Assembly (NCBI GenBank): GCA_046566145.1
Contig: JBKHXF010000005.1
Span: forward strand, 1-10,787
Direction of reading: 5' to 3'
DNA length: 10,787 bases
From: JBKHXF01 sp046566145
Lineage (GTDB): Bacteria; Actinomycetota; Nitriliruptoria; Nitriliruptorales; Nitriliruptoraceae
Below the pieces are notes generated by a model. It saw only the letters and a list, made by a program, of their open reading frames with translations. It was not told where the DNA came from and ran no database searches. Position 1 is the first letter of the stretch; every line of letters begins with the position of its first letter. The position numbers and the translations under genes are program-made. Shown here in pieces: positions 1 through 6,065 of this stretch.

Positions 1-958
1 GGATGTCGGGGCGGTTGGTCGCCGCGATGAGGATCACGCCGCCGCGCACGTCGAAGCCGTCCATCTCCACCAGCAGCTGGTTCAGCGTCTGCTCGCGCTC
101 GTCGTGCCCGCCGCCCATGCCGGCGCCACGGTGGCGGCCGACGGCGTCGATCTCGTCCATGAAGATGATGGCGGGGGCGTTGGCCTTGGCCTGCTCGAAC
201 AGGTCACGGACACGCGACGCACCGACACCGACGAACATCTCGACGAAGTCCGAGCCGGAGATCGAGAAGAACGGCACACCCGCCTCGCCGGCGACGGCGC
301 GCGCGAGCAGGGTCTTGCCGGTCCCGGGGGGGCCGAACAGCAGCACGCCCATCGGGATCTTCGCGCCCATCGCCTGGAACTTGGCCGGGTTCTCGAGGAA
401 CTCCTTGATCTCGCGCAGCTCCTCGATGGCCTCGTCGGCGCCGGCGACGTCACCGAAGGTCACCTTCGGCGAGTCCTTGGAGACGACCTTGGCCTTCGCC
501 TTGCCGAACTGCATGACGCGGCCGCCGCCCCCCTGCATCTGCTGCATCAGGAAGAAGAACAGCAGGAAGATGAGCACGAACGGCAGCATCTGGAACAGGA
601 AGCTGACCAGCGCGCCGGTCGCCTCCGCGTCCGCGGCGAACTCGATCTGCCCGGCGTCGATGAGGCGCTCGACCTGGGGGGCGTTGATCTCGGGCGAGTA
701 GGTGGTCGTGAACGGGACCGTCTCGCTCGGGTTCTCCGGGTCGACGTACTCGCCCGTCACCGTGTTGGAGCGCAGCCCGAAGCTCTGGGTGAGCTCCTCG
801 TCGGCCATGGCGCCCGACTCGGCCAGCTCGAGGAAGCGCGAGAAGCTGATCTCCTCGGGCTCGGCGGCGCGCTGGACCAGGCTGACCGTCGCGTAGAGCG
901 CGACCATCAGCACCAGGATCCACACGAACGGGCCACGGAACAGACGCTGGGCCTTCAC
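1..958 (-). CDS. ftsH: ATP-dependent zinc metalloprotease FtsH, N-terminal part (runs off the window)
   Basis: FtsH is a hexameric AAA+ protease of the inner membrane that unfolds and degrades misassembled membrane proteins and some short-lived regulators. 319 codons are visible. There is a first membrane helix at about residues 9-29, an extracytoplasmic segment of about 90 residues, and a second helix at about 117-140 rich in Leu/Phe. The AAA+ ATPase domain follows, with Walker A GPPGTGKT at residues 209-216 and Walker B IIFMDEID with D268 and E269. The sequence ends at AATNRPDI, just before the second region of homology. The HEXGH zinc protease domain therefore lies outside the window and cannot be checked. 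The start is GTG at 958, with AAGGTGG five bases upstream; no upstream in-frame sequence looks coding. The gene is separated from its upstream neighbour by about 500 non-coding bases, so it probably has its own promoter. Identity is certain; only the C-terminal part is unseen. Confidence 0.97.
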   Translation of the reverse strand, partial: MKAQRLFRGPFVWILVLMVALYATVSLVQRAAEPEEISFSRFLELAESGAMADEELTQSFGLRSNTVTGEYVDPENPSETVPFTTTYSPEINAPQVERLIDAGQIEFAADAEATGALVSFLFQMLPFVLIFLLFFFLMQQMQGGGGRVMQFGKAKAKVVSKDSPKVTFGDVAGADEAIEELREIKEFLENPAKFQAMGAKIPMGVLLFGPPGTGKTLLARAVAGEAGVPFFSISGSDFVEMFVGVGASRVRDLFEQAKANAPAIIFMDEIDAVGRHRGAGMGGGHDEREQTLNQLLVEMDGFDVRGGVILIAATNRPDI

Positions 959-1184
959 TGATCCCACCTTGCGTGAGGGGGCCGGTGGCGTGGACGCCCC
1001 GGCGGTTGCGACGGGTGCTCCCGTGCGACGCCCTCACCGGCCGGGCCGGAACGGACGCGTCCAGGGCGCATCGACCGATGTTCGACTCTACCACCGGAGG
1101 CGGGTCGGTCCCCGGGGGGCGGGCCGTCCGGACGGTGCCGTCCGCCAACGGCCCGCACGCGGCGAGCGTTCCCGCGCCTGCGCG

Positions 1185-1227
1185 CCCCAGGCGCAGGTCC
1201 GCCGGCGCCAGCGCCGGCAGCCTGGGG
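1185..1227. repeat. Two-stage inverted repeat (possible RNA hairpin)
   Basis: The outer arms CCCCAGGC (1185-1192) and GCCTGGGG (1220-1227) are perfectly complementary. Inside them GCCGGCGC (1201-1208) and GCGCCGGC (1211-1218) form a second perfect stem, with an eight-base bulge on one side only. Sixteen base pairs in 43 bases is more than expected by chance, even at this GC content. It sits just upstream of the likely ftsH promoter on the minus strand. Function is unknown; it could belong to a structured leader or terminator. Confidence 0.5.
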
Positions 1228-1240
1228 GAGCCCACAGCAG

Positions 1241-1298
1241 CGGACCCACCTCGATCACGCACCGGGGGGACGTGTGTGATGTGACCGAGGTGGGTCCG
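1241..1298. repeat. Hairpin 1 with the shared 16-base loop
   Basis: The arms CGGACCCACCTCG (1241-1253) and CGAGGTGGGTCCG (1286-1298) make a perfect 13-bp stem. Inside it, ATCAC (1254-1258) can pair with GTGAT (1276-1280). Alternatively TCAC (1255-1258) can pair with GTGA (1281-1284) across one A-C mismatch. The apex holds CACCGGGGGGACGTGT (1260-1275), which recurs exactly in hairpin 2. No T-run follows on either strand, so a simple intrinsic terminator is not well supported. Confidence 0.65.
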
Positions 1299-1330
1299 AC
1301 TGCGTGGCGGACGGCGAGGGCTGCCGGGTT

Positions 1331-1366
1331 CCGATCGCCCACCGGGGGGACGTGTCGGGCGATCGG
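1331..1366. repeat. Hairpin 2 with the same 16-base loop
   Basis: The arms CCGATCGCCC (1331-1340) and GGGCGATCGG (1357-1366) form a perfect 10-bp stem around a 16-base loop. The repeat CACCGGGGGGACGTGT (1340-1355) is identical to 1260-1275 and lies exactly 80 bases away in the same orientation, but the stem sequence is almost wholly different from that of hairpin 1. Constant apex with changed, still-paired stems is the pattern expected of a conserved structural element rather than of a plain duplication. Confidence 0.65.
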
Positions 1367-1434
1367 CGTTTCCGGTGCTCGTGCCTTCCGACGGCCGGGA
1401 TGGTGCAGGAGGCGGATGAGAGGGGGATGAGTCG

Positions 1435-1461
1435 GGGCGGACCGGACCTCGTCGTCCGCCC
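1435..1461 (-). terminator. Probable terminator hairpin after the 64-residue gene
   Basis: GGGCGGAC (1435-1442) and GTCCGCCC (1454-1461) form a perfect 8-bp stem with an 11-base loop, beginning six bases past the stop codon of the minus-strand gene ending at 1467. There is no clear U-tract. The following minus-strand bases are pyrimidine-rich (CATCCCCCTCTCATCC), as is common in high-GC terminators. Position supports termination; direct evidence is lacking. Confidence 0.45.
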
Positions 1462-1466
1462 TGCGC

Positions 1467-1661
1467 TCACCAGCGGTCCACGGGCCCTCGCCGGCGGGCC
1501 CCCGCCGGCGGCGGTGGCGCCCCGCCCTGCCGCACCGTGCCGCCCAGCGCCACGACCCAGACCGAGAGCCACGCGAGCACCCAGAGCACCTCGACGGGGT
1601 CGGCCCCGGCCGGCAGCGGGGGGAGCCCGGGGAACGGCGCGAGGAGGAGCACGGTGAGCAC
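1467..1661 (-). CDS. Small membrane protein of unknown function (64 aa)
   Basis: I do not recognise a family. The product has a hydrophobic, proline-rich N-terminus, one predicted membrane helix at about residues 22-42 (VEVLWVLAWLSVWVVALGG) and a short basic, proline-rich tail. Support for it being a gene is threefold. A strong Shine-Dalgarno run, GGAGGAGG, lies about five bases before the GTG at 1661. Third positions are G or C in nearly every codon (only one CCA and one CGA break this). A terminator-like hairpin follows directly. A second GTG at 1652 is possible but worse placed. It lies 71 bases downstream of the secreted double zincin on the same strand, so it may be co-transcribed and act with it at the membrane; that link is inference. 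Confidence 0.5.
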   Translation of the reverse strand: MLTVLLLAPFPGLPPLPAGADPVEVLWVLAWLSVWVVALGGTVRQGGAPPPPAGARRRGPVDRW

Positions 1662-1732
1662 GTGCTCCTCCTCCGTCGGACCGAACCGGGCCGGACCGGG
1701 CCGGCGCTGGCTCCCGCCGGGAGGCTGCGCGC

Positions 1733-3841
1733 CTAGTCCGTGCGTGTCACCCCCTCGGTACCCCGGGACACGCCGCCGAAACGGATCTCTCGGGCCGACA
1801 GGACACCCGCCGCGAGGACGAGCGCGAGCGCGACCCAGCGCAGGGTGCGCTCGGGACCCGATCCCGCCGGCAGCACGGCGTCCCGCAGGACCCGCCCGGA
1901 CGCGACCGTCTCCGCGTCGTGGAACCAGGGGTGGGTCACCTCGGACGTGGCGGCCCGGACCGGCGCGTCCTGCTCGACCGCCGGCTCGTCGGCCGTGGCG
2001 GCCTGCGTGCCGTCCGCACCGGCGTCCGCCGCGCTCGCCGGGGCGGGGTCGGCGTCGGCACCGGCCGACGGTGCGGCGTCGGGGGCGTCGTCGGGCTGGG
2101 TCTCGACCACGGGCGCCTGGCCCGCGTCGGGGGTGGTGCCGACCGTGGTCTCGAGCGCCTCGGTCGGGTCGACCGCGGCGGCCGGGCCGACGCTGGAGAG
2201 CCGGGGGTCGACGTCGCACGAGCGGTAGAGGTGCCGCAGGGCGCGCAGCGCCACGGCGTCGGACGCGCCCGGTCGCGGCAGGGCGGCCATGACGTCGCTC
2301 GCCACGTCGACCCGCCCGACCCCGAGGGCGAGGGCGAGGGCGTGGGTCACGAACGTCTGACGACCGGCGGCCTCGGCCTGCTCGACGCGGGCCCGGTCGA
2401 GGCGCACCGCGGCGCTGCGGATGCGCACGTCACGCACCGTCACCTGGGCGTCGGCCAGGGCGGCCGTCTGGCCCCACGCGAGGTCCACCTGACCGTCGGA
2501 GCGGGCGCCCTTGGCGATCGTCCCGCTGTAGCGCAGCACCGTGCGCCCGACGGCGGCGTTGATGCGGTCGACGACGGCCGGCAGCGCCGCGTCGAGCACG
2601 GCGTCGGGGGCCGGGCCGGACGCGAGCTCGTCCACGAGCGCGACGGTGCCGTCGACGAGCCCCGAGGTCGTCTGCTCGGGGACCCGGATCTCGATCGGGG
2701 GGATGCAGGCCTCGAACCCGTGCGCCGCCGGCAGCAGGGGCTGGTGTGCCCCGCCGAGCGTGTCGTTCGACCACGTCTGGGTGCGGCCACGCGGGTCGCG
2801 GGGGACCGCGGGGTTGTTCCCGACGTGCCCGGCGCCGCGCCCGGCGCGGGCCTGCAGCGCGCGGTGGTCCGCGACGTTCCAGTGCGAGGCCAGGTAGGAA
2901 CCGCGGCGCGGTGCGGGGTGGAAGTAGGTGTCGCCCGTGCAGTCGAGGAGCCGGTCGCTGTGGTCGCCGGCACCCGACGTGCGCGAGTTGCGGTCCTGGC
3001 AGCGGACCTGGACGCGCACACCGGCCTCGTCCGCGTAGCAGAGGAGGTCCCACTCGGTCGTGCAGTGGCCGCCCCGGGTCGCGCCCGGCGCGGAGGCCTG
3101 CACGGCACCGAGCGTGTGGGTCAGCTCGTGCGCCGCGATCGAGTGGAAGCCACGGTCGCCGGTGTCCCAGCAACGCCGGTCGACCCGGGCGTACCCCACC
3201 TGCACGTTGGCCGCGTTCGTGGAGACCTTGCGGTCGTCACGGGGGGCCGTCGCGAGACCGCAGTACCGGTCATGGTCGACGAACAGCAGGTAGGTGCGCC
3301 CGGACTCGGCCCAGCCGGCCGTGCGCAGCGCCCCGACGGTGCGGCTGAAGTCCCCGATGGCGTCCTTCGGCACGCTCACCGAGCGGACGTCGAGCCGGCA
3401 CCCCCGGGAGGCCCGGGTGGTGACGAACCGGACGGTGCTGGTGGCCCCGCGGCGCTCAGCCGACGCCCGGAACGTCCAGGCGACCTGGCCCGCCCAGCGG
3501 TCGATCGACCCGGCGAGCGACGCCCGCCGGTCCGGCGTCCCGGCGGCGTGCACGTACAGCACCTGCACCCGGTGCCCGTCGATGCCGTCGGTCTCGCAGG
3601 CGATCGGGGCGGTGGGGAGCGCACCTGCCGTGCGCGTGCCACCGCTCGCCGCCGCTGCCGTGAAGGCGTCGCCGTCGGCGTCGTCCCCGTGGGTGCACAG
3701 CACCTGGTCGCCGAGGTCGAGCACCGCCTGCAGGTCGCTCCCGCAGGCGTCGTCGGGCACCTGACCCGCCGGCACCACCCCGACCAGCGCCGGCAGGGCG
3801 ACCGCCACCGCCAACGCCGCCATCCGTCCGTGTCCCGCCAT
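1733..3841 (-). CDS. Secreted, C-terminally anchored metalloprotease with a second, degenerate matrixin-like domain (702 aa)
   Basis: An exported protein with N-terminal signal peptide (about residues 1-26). Domain 1 (about 60-340) is a metzincin-like zincin. Its HELTHTLGAVQ gives zinc ligands H238 and H242 with catalytic E239. The usual third histidine position is Q248, and H259 in GGHC is a possible alternative ligand. The C260-C268 pair and DLLCY stand where related secreted actinobacterial proteases have DxMCY, so the Met-turn residue is Leu here. Domain 2 (about 390-545) resembles a matrixin-type domain, but HELGHALGLGH is replaced by HALALALGVGR (500-510): Glu became Ala, the second His Leu and the third His Arg, while the Met-turn DVM (516-518) remains. 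A long Ala/Asp/Pro-rich linker (about 550-640) leads to a C-terminal membrane helix at about 668-683. ATG at 3841 is preceded by GGGAGGG. The substrate is unknown. Domain 1 is probably active; domain 2 cannot be catalytic and may bind substrate or regulate. Confidence 0.85.
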   Translation of the reverse strand: MAGHGRMAALAVAVALPALVGVVPAGQVPDDACGSDLQAVLDLGDQVLCTHGDDADGDAFTAAAASGGTRTAGALPTAPIACETDGIDGHRVQVLYVHAAGTPDRRASLAGSIDRWAGQVAWTFRASAERRGATSTVRFVTTRASRGCRLDVRSVSVPKDAIGDFSRTVGALRTAGWAESGRTYLLFVDHDRYCGLATAPRDDRKVSTNAANVQVGYARVDRRCWDTGDRGFHSIAAHELTHTLGAVQASAPGATRGGHCTTEWDLLCYADEAGVRVQVRCQDRNSRTSGAGDHSDRLLDCTGDTYFHPAPRRGSYLASHWNVADHRALQARAGRGAGHVGNNPAVPRDPRGRTQTWSNDTLGGAHQPLLPAAHGFEACIPPIEIRVPEQTTSGLVDGTVALVDELASGPAPDAVLDAALPAVVDRINAAVGRTVLRYSGTIAKGARSDGQVDLAWGQTAALADAQVTVRDVRIRSAAVRLDRARVEQAEAAGRQTFVTHALALALGVGRVDVASDVMAALPRPGASDAVALRALRHLYRSCDVDPRLSSVGPAAAVDPTEALETTVGTTPDAGQAPVVETQPDDAPDAAPSAGADADPAPASAADAGADGTQAATADEPAVEQDAPVRAATSEVTHPWFHDAETVASGRVLRDAVLPAGSGPERTLRWVALALVLAAGVLSAREIRFGGVSRGTEGVTRTD
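2324..2341 (-). repeat. Hexanucleotide tandem repeat encoding the dead zinc-site segment
   Basis: Three exact copies of GAGGGC (2324-2329, 2330-2335, 2336-2341) read GCCCTC on the coding strand and encode Ala-Leu three times. They fall exactly where the second domain of the 702-residue protein should carry the E, second H and following residues of its zinc-binding helix. Replication slippage may have overwritten the motif. Confidence 0.55.
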
Positions 3842-3850
3842 CGTGACCCT

Positions 3851-3896
3851 CCCATTGACTAGTCACTTAGAGCTACTTGAGGTAGCGTTAAGTGAC
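3851..3896 (-). promoter_or_regulatory. AT-rich leader with nested palindromes; likely promoter/operator of the 702-aa protease gene
   Basis: About 25 of 45 bases here are A or T, against roughly a quarter in the rest of the window. A perfect ten-base palindrome TGACTAGTCA sits at 3856-3865. A larger inverted repeat pairs GTCACTTA (3862-3869) with TAAGTGAC (3889-3896), and inside it GCTAC (3872-3876) pairs with GTAGC (3882-3886). On the minus strand TTAACG and TAAGTG, 16 bases apart, are an imperfect -35/-10 pair. The Shine-Dalgarno GGGAGGG follows immediately. Symmetric sites overlapping a promoter suggest a dimeric repressor such as a TetR-type protein, but no regulator gene is in the window. 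A leader RNA hairpin is the alternative. Confidence 0.5.
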
Positions 3897-3980
3897 GGGG
3901 TGAGAGGTCCGTGAGGACGGTCGTGAGAACGAGATGAGTCGCGCGGCGGCCGTGCCCGGGACGCCGGAACGGTCGTGGCG

Positions 3981-4544
3981 TCAGCCCCCGTAGGCGCGGG
4001 GGTGGAGCGTCCCGATGAAGGGCAGGTTCCGGTACCGCTCGGCGTGGTCCAGCCCGTACCCGACCACGAACACGTCGGGCACCTCGAAGCCCACGTACCG
4101 GATCGGCAGGTCGACGCGGTGCTGCGACGGCTTGGTCAGCAGCGCCGCCACCTCGACCGACGCCGGCCCGCGGGAGCGCAGGTTCTTCATCAGGTAGTCG
4201 AGCGTCAGCCCCGAGTCGATGATGTCCTCGACGATGAGGACGTGCCGGTCCTCGATCTCGGCGTCGAGGTCCTTGAGGATCCGCACGACGCCCGACGACC
4301 GGGTCGACGACCCGTACGACGAGCAGGCCATGAAGTCGACGCTGACCGGGATGGTCAGCCGACGTGCCAGGTCGGCCATGACGACGAAGGCCCCCTTCAG
4401 CACGCCGACGAGCAGGAGGTCCTGGCCCTCGTAGTCGGCGCTGATGCGGGCGCTGAGCTCGTCGAGCTTGGCGTCGATCTGCTCGGCCGGGATGAGGACC
4501 TCGTCGATGTCCTCGAGGAGAGCCGGAGCCACGTCGCGGTCCAC
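3981..4544 (-). CDS. hpt: Hypoxanthine (guanine) phosphoribosyltransferase
   Basis: This cytosolic purine-salvage enzyme transfers phosphoribose from PRPP to hypoxanthine or guanine, giving IMP or GMP. The 187-residue product is the normal bacterial length. Recognisable are the LKGAF segment (about 49-53), the flexible-loop region SYGSST (about 76-81), the PRPP-binding signature VEDIIDSGLT (about 105-114) with the acidic pair E106/D107, and the C-terminal VGYGLDHAERYRNLPFIG segment (about 161-178) that contacts the base. I chose the GTG at 4544 because GAGG lies seven bases upstream. The GTG at 4559 (192 aa) is in frame but has no ribosome site. It lies 53 bases after the tilS stop on the same strand and is probably the last gene of that transcript. 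The tilS-hpt-ftsH linkage is common in bacteria; here ftsH has been separated from hpt by the secreted protease and small membrane genes. Confidence 0.95.
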   Translation of the reverse strand: MDRDVAPALLEDIDEVLIPAEQIDAKLDELSARISADYEGQDLLLVGVLKGAFVVMADLARRLTIPVSVDFMACSSYGSSTRSSGVVRILKDLDAEIEDRHVLIVEDIIDSGLTLDYLMKNLRSRGPASVEVAALLTKPSQHRVDLPIRYVGFEVPDVFVVGYGLDHAERYRNLPFIGTLHPRAYGG

Positions 4545-4597
4545 GTCAGGGCCTCGCACGGTCGGGGGCGGAGGGTGGCAGGGGCGTCGGGGCGACG

Positions 4598-6061
4598 CTA
4601 CCGCGCCGGGACGACCACGAGGTGCACGGCCGGGTCGTGCCGGCCGGCGGCCTCGAGCTCGGCGTCCGCCGCGACGCCCGGGACCCAGAGCACGCGGTCG
4701 GCCACGGCGACGAGCGGGACCACGTCACGCAGCGCCCTCGGCACCCCGGCGTCCACGAGGACGTCCTGGAGCTTCCGCGTCCCACCGGTCGTGGTGATGC
4801 GGTCGCCGGGGAGCCGGCTGCGCACGACGGGGACCGGTGGGAGCGGTCCGAGGACGACCTGGCCGAGCTCCGGTGTCCCGCCGGGCGGGACCGCGCGGGG
4901 GTCGACCTCGACCGAGGGCGGGTGCCAGACGCCGCCGAGGTCGAGCAGGAGCTGGTCCCCGCCCGACGCCCCCTCCGCGGCGACGGCGGAGGTCGTGGCG
5001 AGGACCGCCACCCCGGCGGGCAGCCACGGGGTGCGTCCCGGGACGGCCAGCGCGACGGGTCGCGACGGCAGCAGCCCGTCCGGGACGACCGCGAGCCAGC
5101 CCCCGCCGCGGGTGACCACCGCGCCCGGGACGTCGAGCGCGGCGCCGGCGGGCAGCGCGAGGGCCGCGAGGACGTGCGCCGCCGCCGGCGGGTCGCCGCC
5201 GGCGAGGACCTCCTGCACGGCGGCGCGGACGAGCCGGGTGGCCACCGCGGGGTCGGCCTCGACGAGCACGTCGTCGGGGAGCGCCACCCCGGGGCCGTAC
5301 CGGCGCACGCCGCCGGCGCGGGCGACCTCGAGGGCCCGGGCGTCGAGCGCGGCGGCGTCCATGCGCGCGAGGTCGGCCAGCCGGCACAGCGCCCCGACCG
5401 GGTCGGGGCCGAGCCGCGCGAGGTGCGGCAGCAGCCGGCGCGCCCGGGTCCGGAGGAACCGCTCGTCGTCGTTCATCGGGTCGTCGGCGGCCGGGAGCCC
5501 CTCGTGGACCACGAACCGGCGCACGTCGTTGCGCCGCACCCGCAGCAGCGGCCGGACGAGGCCGCCGCGGCGGGGCGCGATCGCCGCGAGCCCGGGCACC
5601 CCGGTCCCCCGCACGAGGCGCAGCAGCACGGTCTCGGCCTGGTCCTCGGCCGTGTGACCGGTCAGGGTCCAGCCGGCGCCGACCTCGGCGGCGACCCGCC
5701 GCAGGGCCCCGTAGCGCCGCGCCCGGGCCTCGGCCTCGAGCCCGTCGCCCCCCTCGGGCACGTCGACCTCGCGCACGTGCAGGTCGACGCCCAGGAAGGA
5801 GGCGTGGGACTCGACCGTGGCCACGTCGTGGCGGTCGTCGCGGAGCCCGTGCCGCACGTGGGCGAGCACGAGCACCAGGTCGGGGCGCGCCTCGGCGGTC
5901 AGGAACGACAGCGCGGTGGAGTCCGGTCCGCCCGAGGTCGCGACGACCACGCTGGCGCCCTCGGGCACGTCCGTCAGCGCGCGGGCGACCTCGGCGACCA
6001 GCTCGTGCCGGGCGAGGCCCTCCGGGAGCGCCCCGACGGCGACCTGCGCGTGGGGGTCCAC
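4598..6061 (-). CDS. tilS: tRNA(Ile)-lysidine synthetase TilS
   Basis: TilS uses ATP to adenylate C34 of the CAU anticodon of minor tRNA-Ile and joins lysine to it, so that the tRNA reads AUA instead of AUG; the activity is normally essential. The 487-residue product carries the N-type PP-loop SGGPDS at residues 43-48 and the following AHVRHGLRDD segment. GHTAEDQAETVLLRLVRGTG contributes further active-site residues, and RPLL is followed by the acidic DDPMNDDERFLRTRARRLLP region typical of the family. The C-terminal TilS domain begins near residue 412 (RSRLPGDR, then KLQDVLVDAGVPRALRD). The start is a GTG at 6061, four bases after the stop of the zincin gene, with only a weak ribosome site, so translation is probably coupled. 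The C-terminal half is richer in Ala, Val and Pro than usual, consistent with the genome's composition. Confidence 0.95.
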   Translation of the reverse strand: MDPHAQVAVGALPEGLARHELVAEVARALTDVPEGASVVVATSGGPDSTALSFLTAEARPDLVLVLAHVRHGLRDDRHDVATVESHASFLGVDLHVREVDVPEGGDGLEAEARARRYGALRRVAAEVGAGWTLTGHTAEDQAETVLLRLVRGTGVPGLAAIAPRRGGLVRPLLRVRRNDVRRFVVHEGLPAADDPMNDDERFLRTRARRLLPHLARLGPDPVGALCRLADLARMDAAALDARALEVARAGGVRRYGPGVALPDDVLVEADPAVATRLVRAAVQEVLAGGDPPAAAHVLAALALPAGAALDVPGAVVTRGGGWLAVVPDGLLPSRPVALAVPGRTPWLPAGVAVLATTSAVAAEGASGGDQLLLDLGGVWHPPSVEVDPRAVPPGGTPELGQVVLGPLPPVPVVRSRLPGDRITTTGGTRKLQDVLVDAGVPRALRDVVPLVAVADRVLWVPGVAADAELEAAGRHDPAVHLVVVPAR

Positions 6062-6065
6062 GGGC

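Larger units (their letters stand above)
959..1466. other. Long structured intergenic region upstream of ftsH
   Basis: No convincing coding frame exists in these 508 bases. From the ftsH side the stretch holds a small hairpin in the presumed leader (ACGGG at 1011-1015 with CCCGT at 1020-1024), a possible minus-strand -10 box TAGAGT at 1085-1090 with no recognisable -35, and a 12-base palindrome at 1124-1135. Three larger hairpins between 1185 and 1366 and a terminator-like hairpin at 1435-1461 are listed separately. Such a concentration of inverted repeats suggests a long ftsH leader or an independent structured RNA. Strand and transcript boundaries cannot be told from the sequence. Confidence 0.6.

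Noticed and set aside
1241..1366. CRISPR-like or IS-related repeats
   Set aside because: Only two copies of a 16-mer, each within its own hairpin, no spacer array, no terminal repeats flanking a transposase and no cas genes.
1919..3862. 647-codon open frame on the plus strand
   Set aside because: Antisense to the double zincin; its translation is Gly/Arg/Val/Asp-rich without domains and arises from high GC lacking stops.
3862..3896. Intrinsic terminator of hpt
   Set aside because: The inverted repeat is AT-rich, lies about 85 bases past the hpt stop and abuts the ribosome site of the next gene, which fits promoter/operator better.
3934..3993. 19-codon plus-strand ORF beginning ATGAGTCGC
   Set aside because: Very short, no ribosome site, and overlaps the 3' end of hpt on the other strand.
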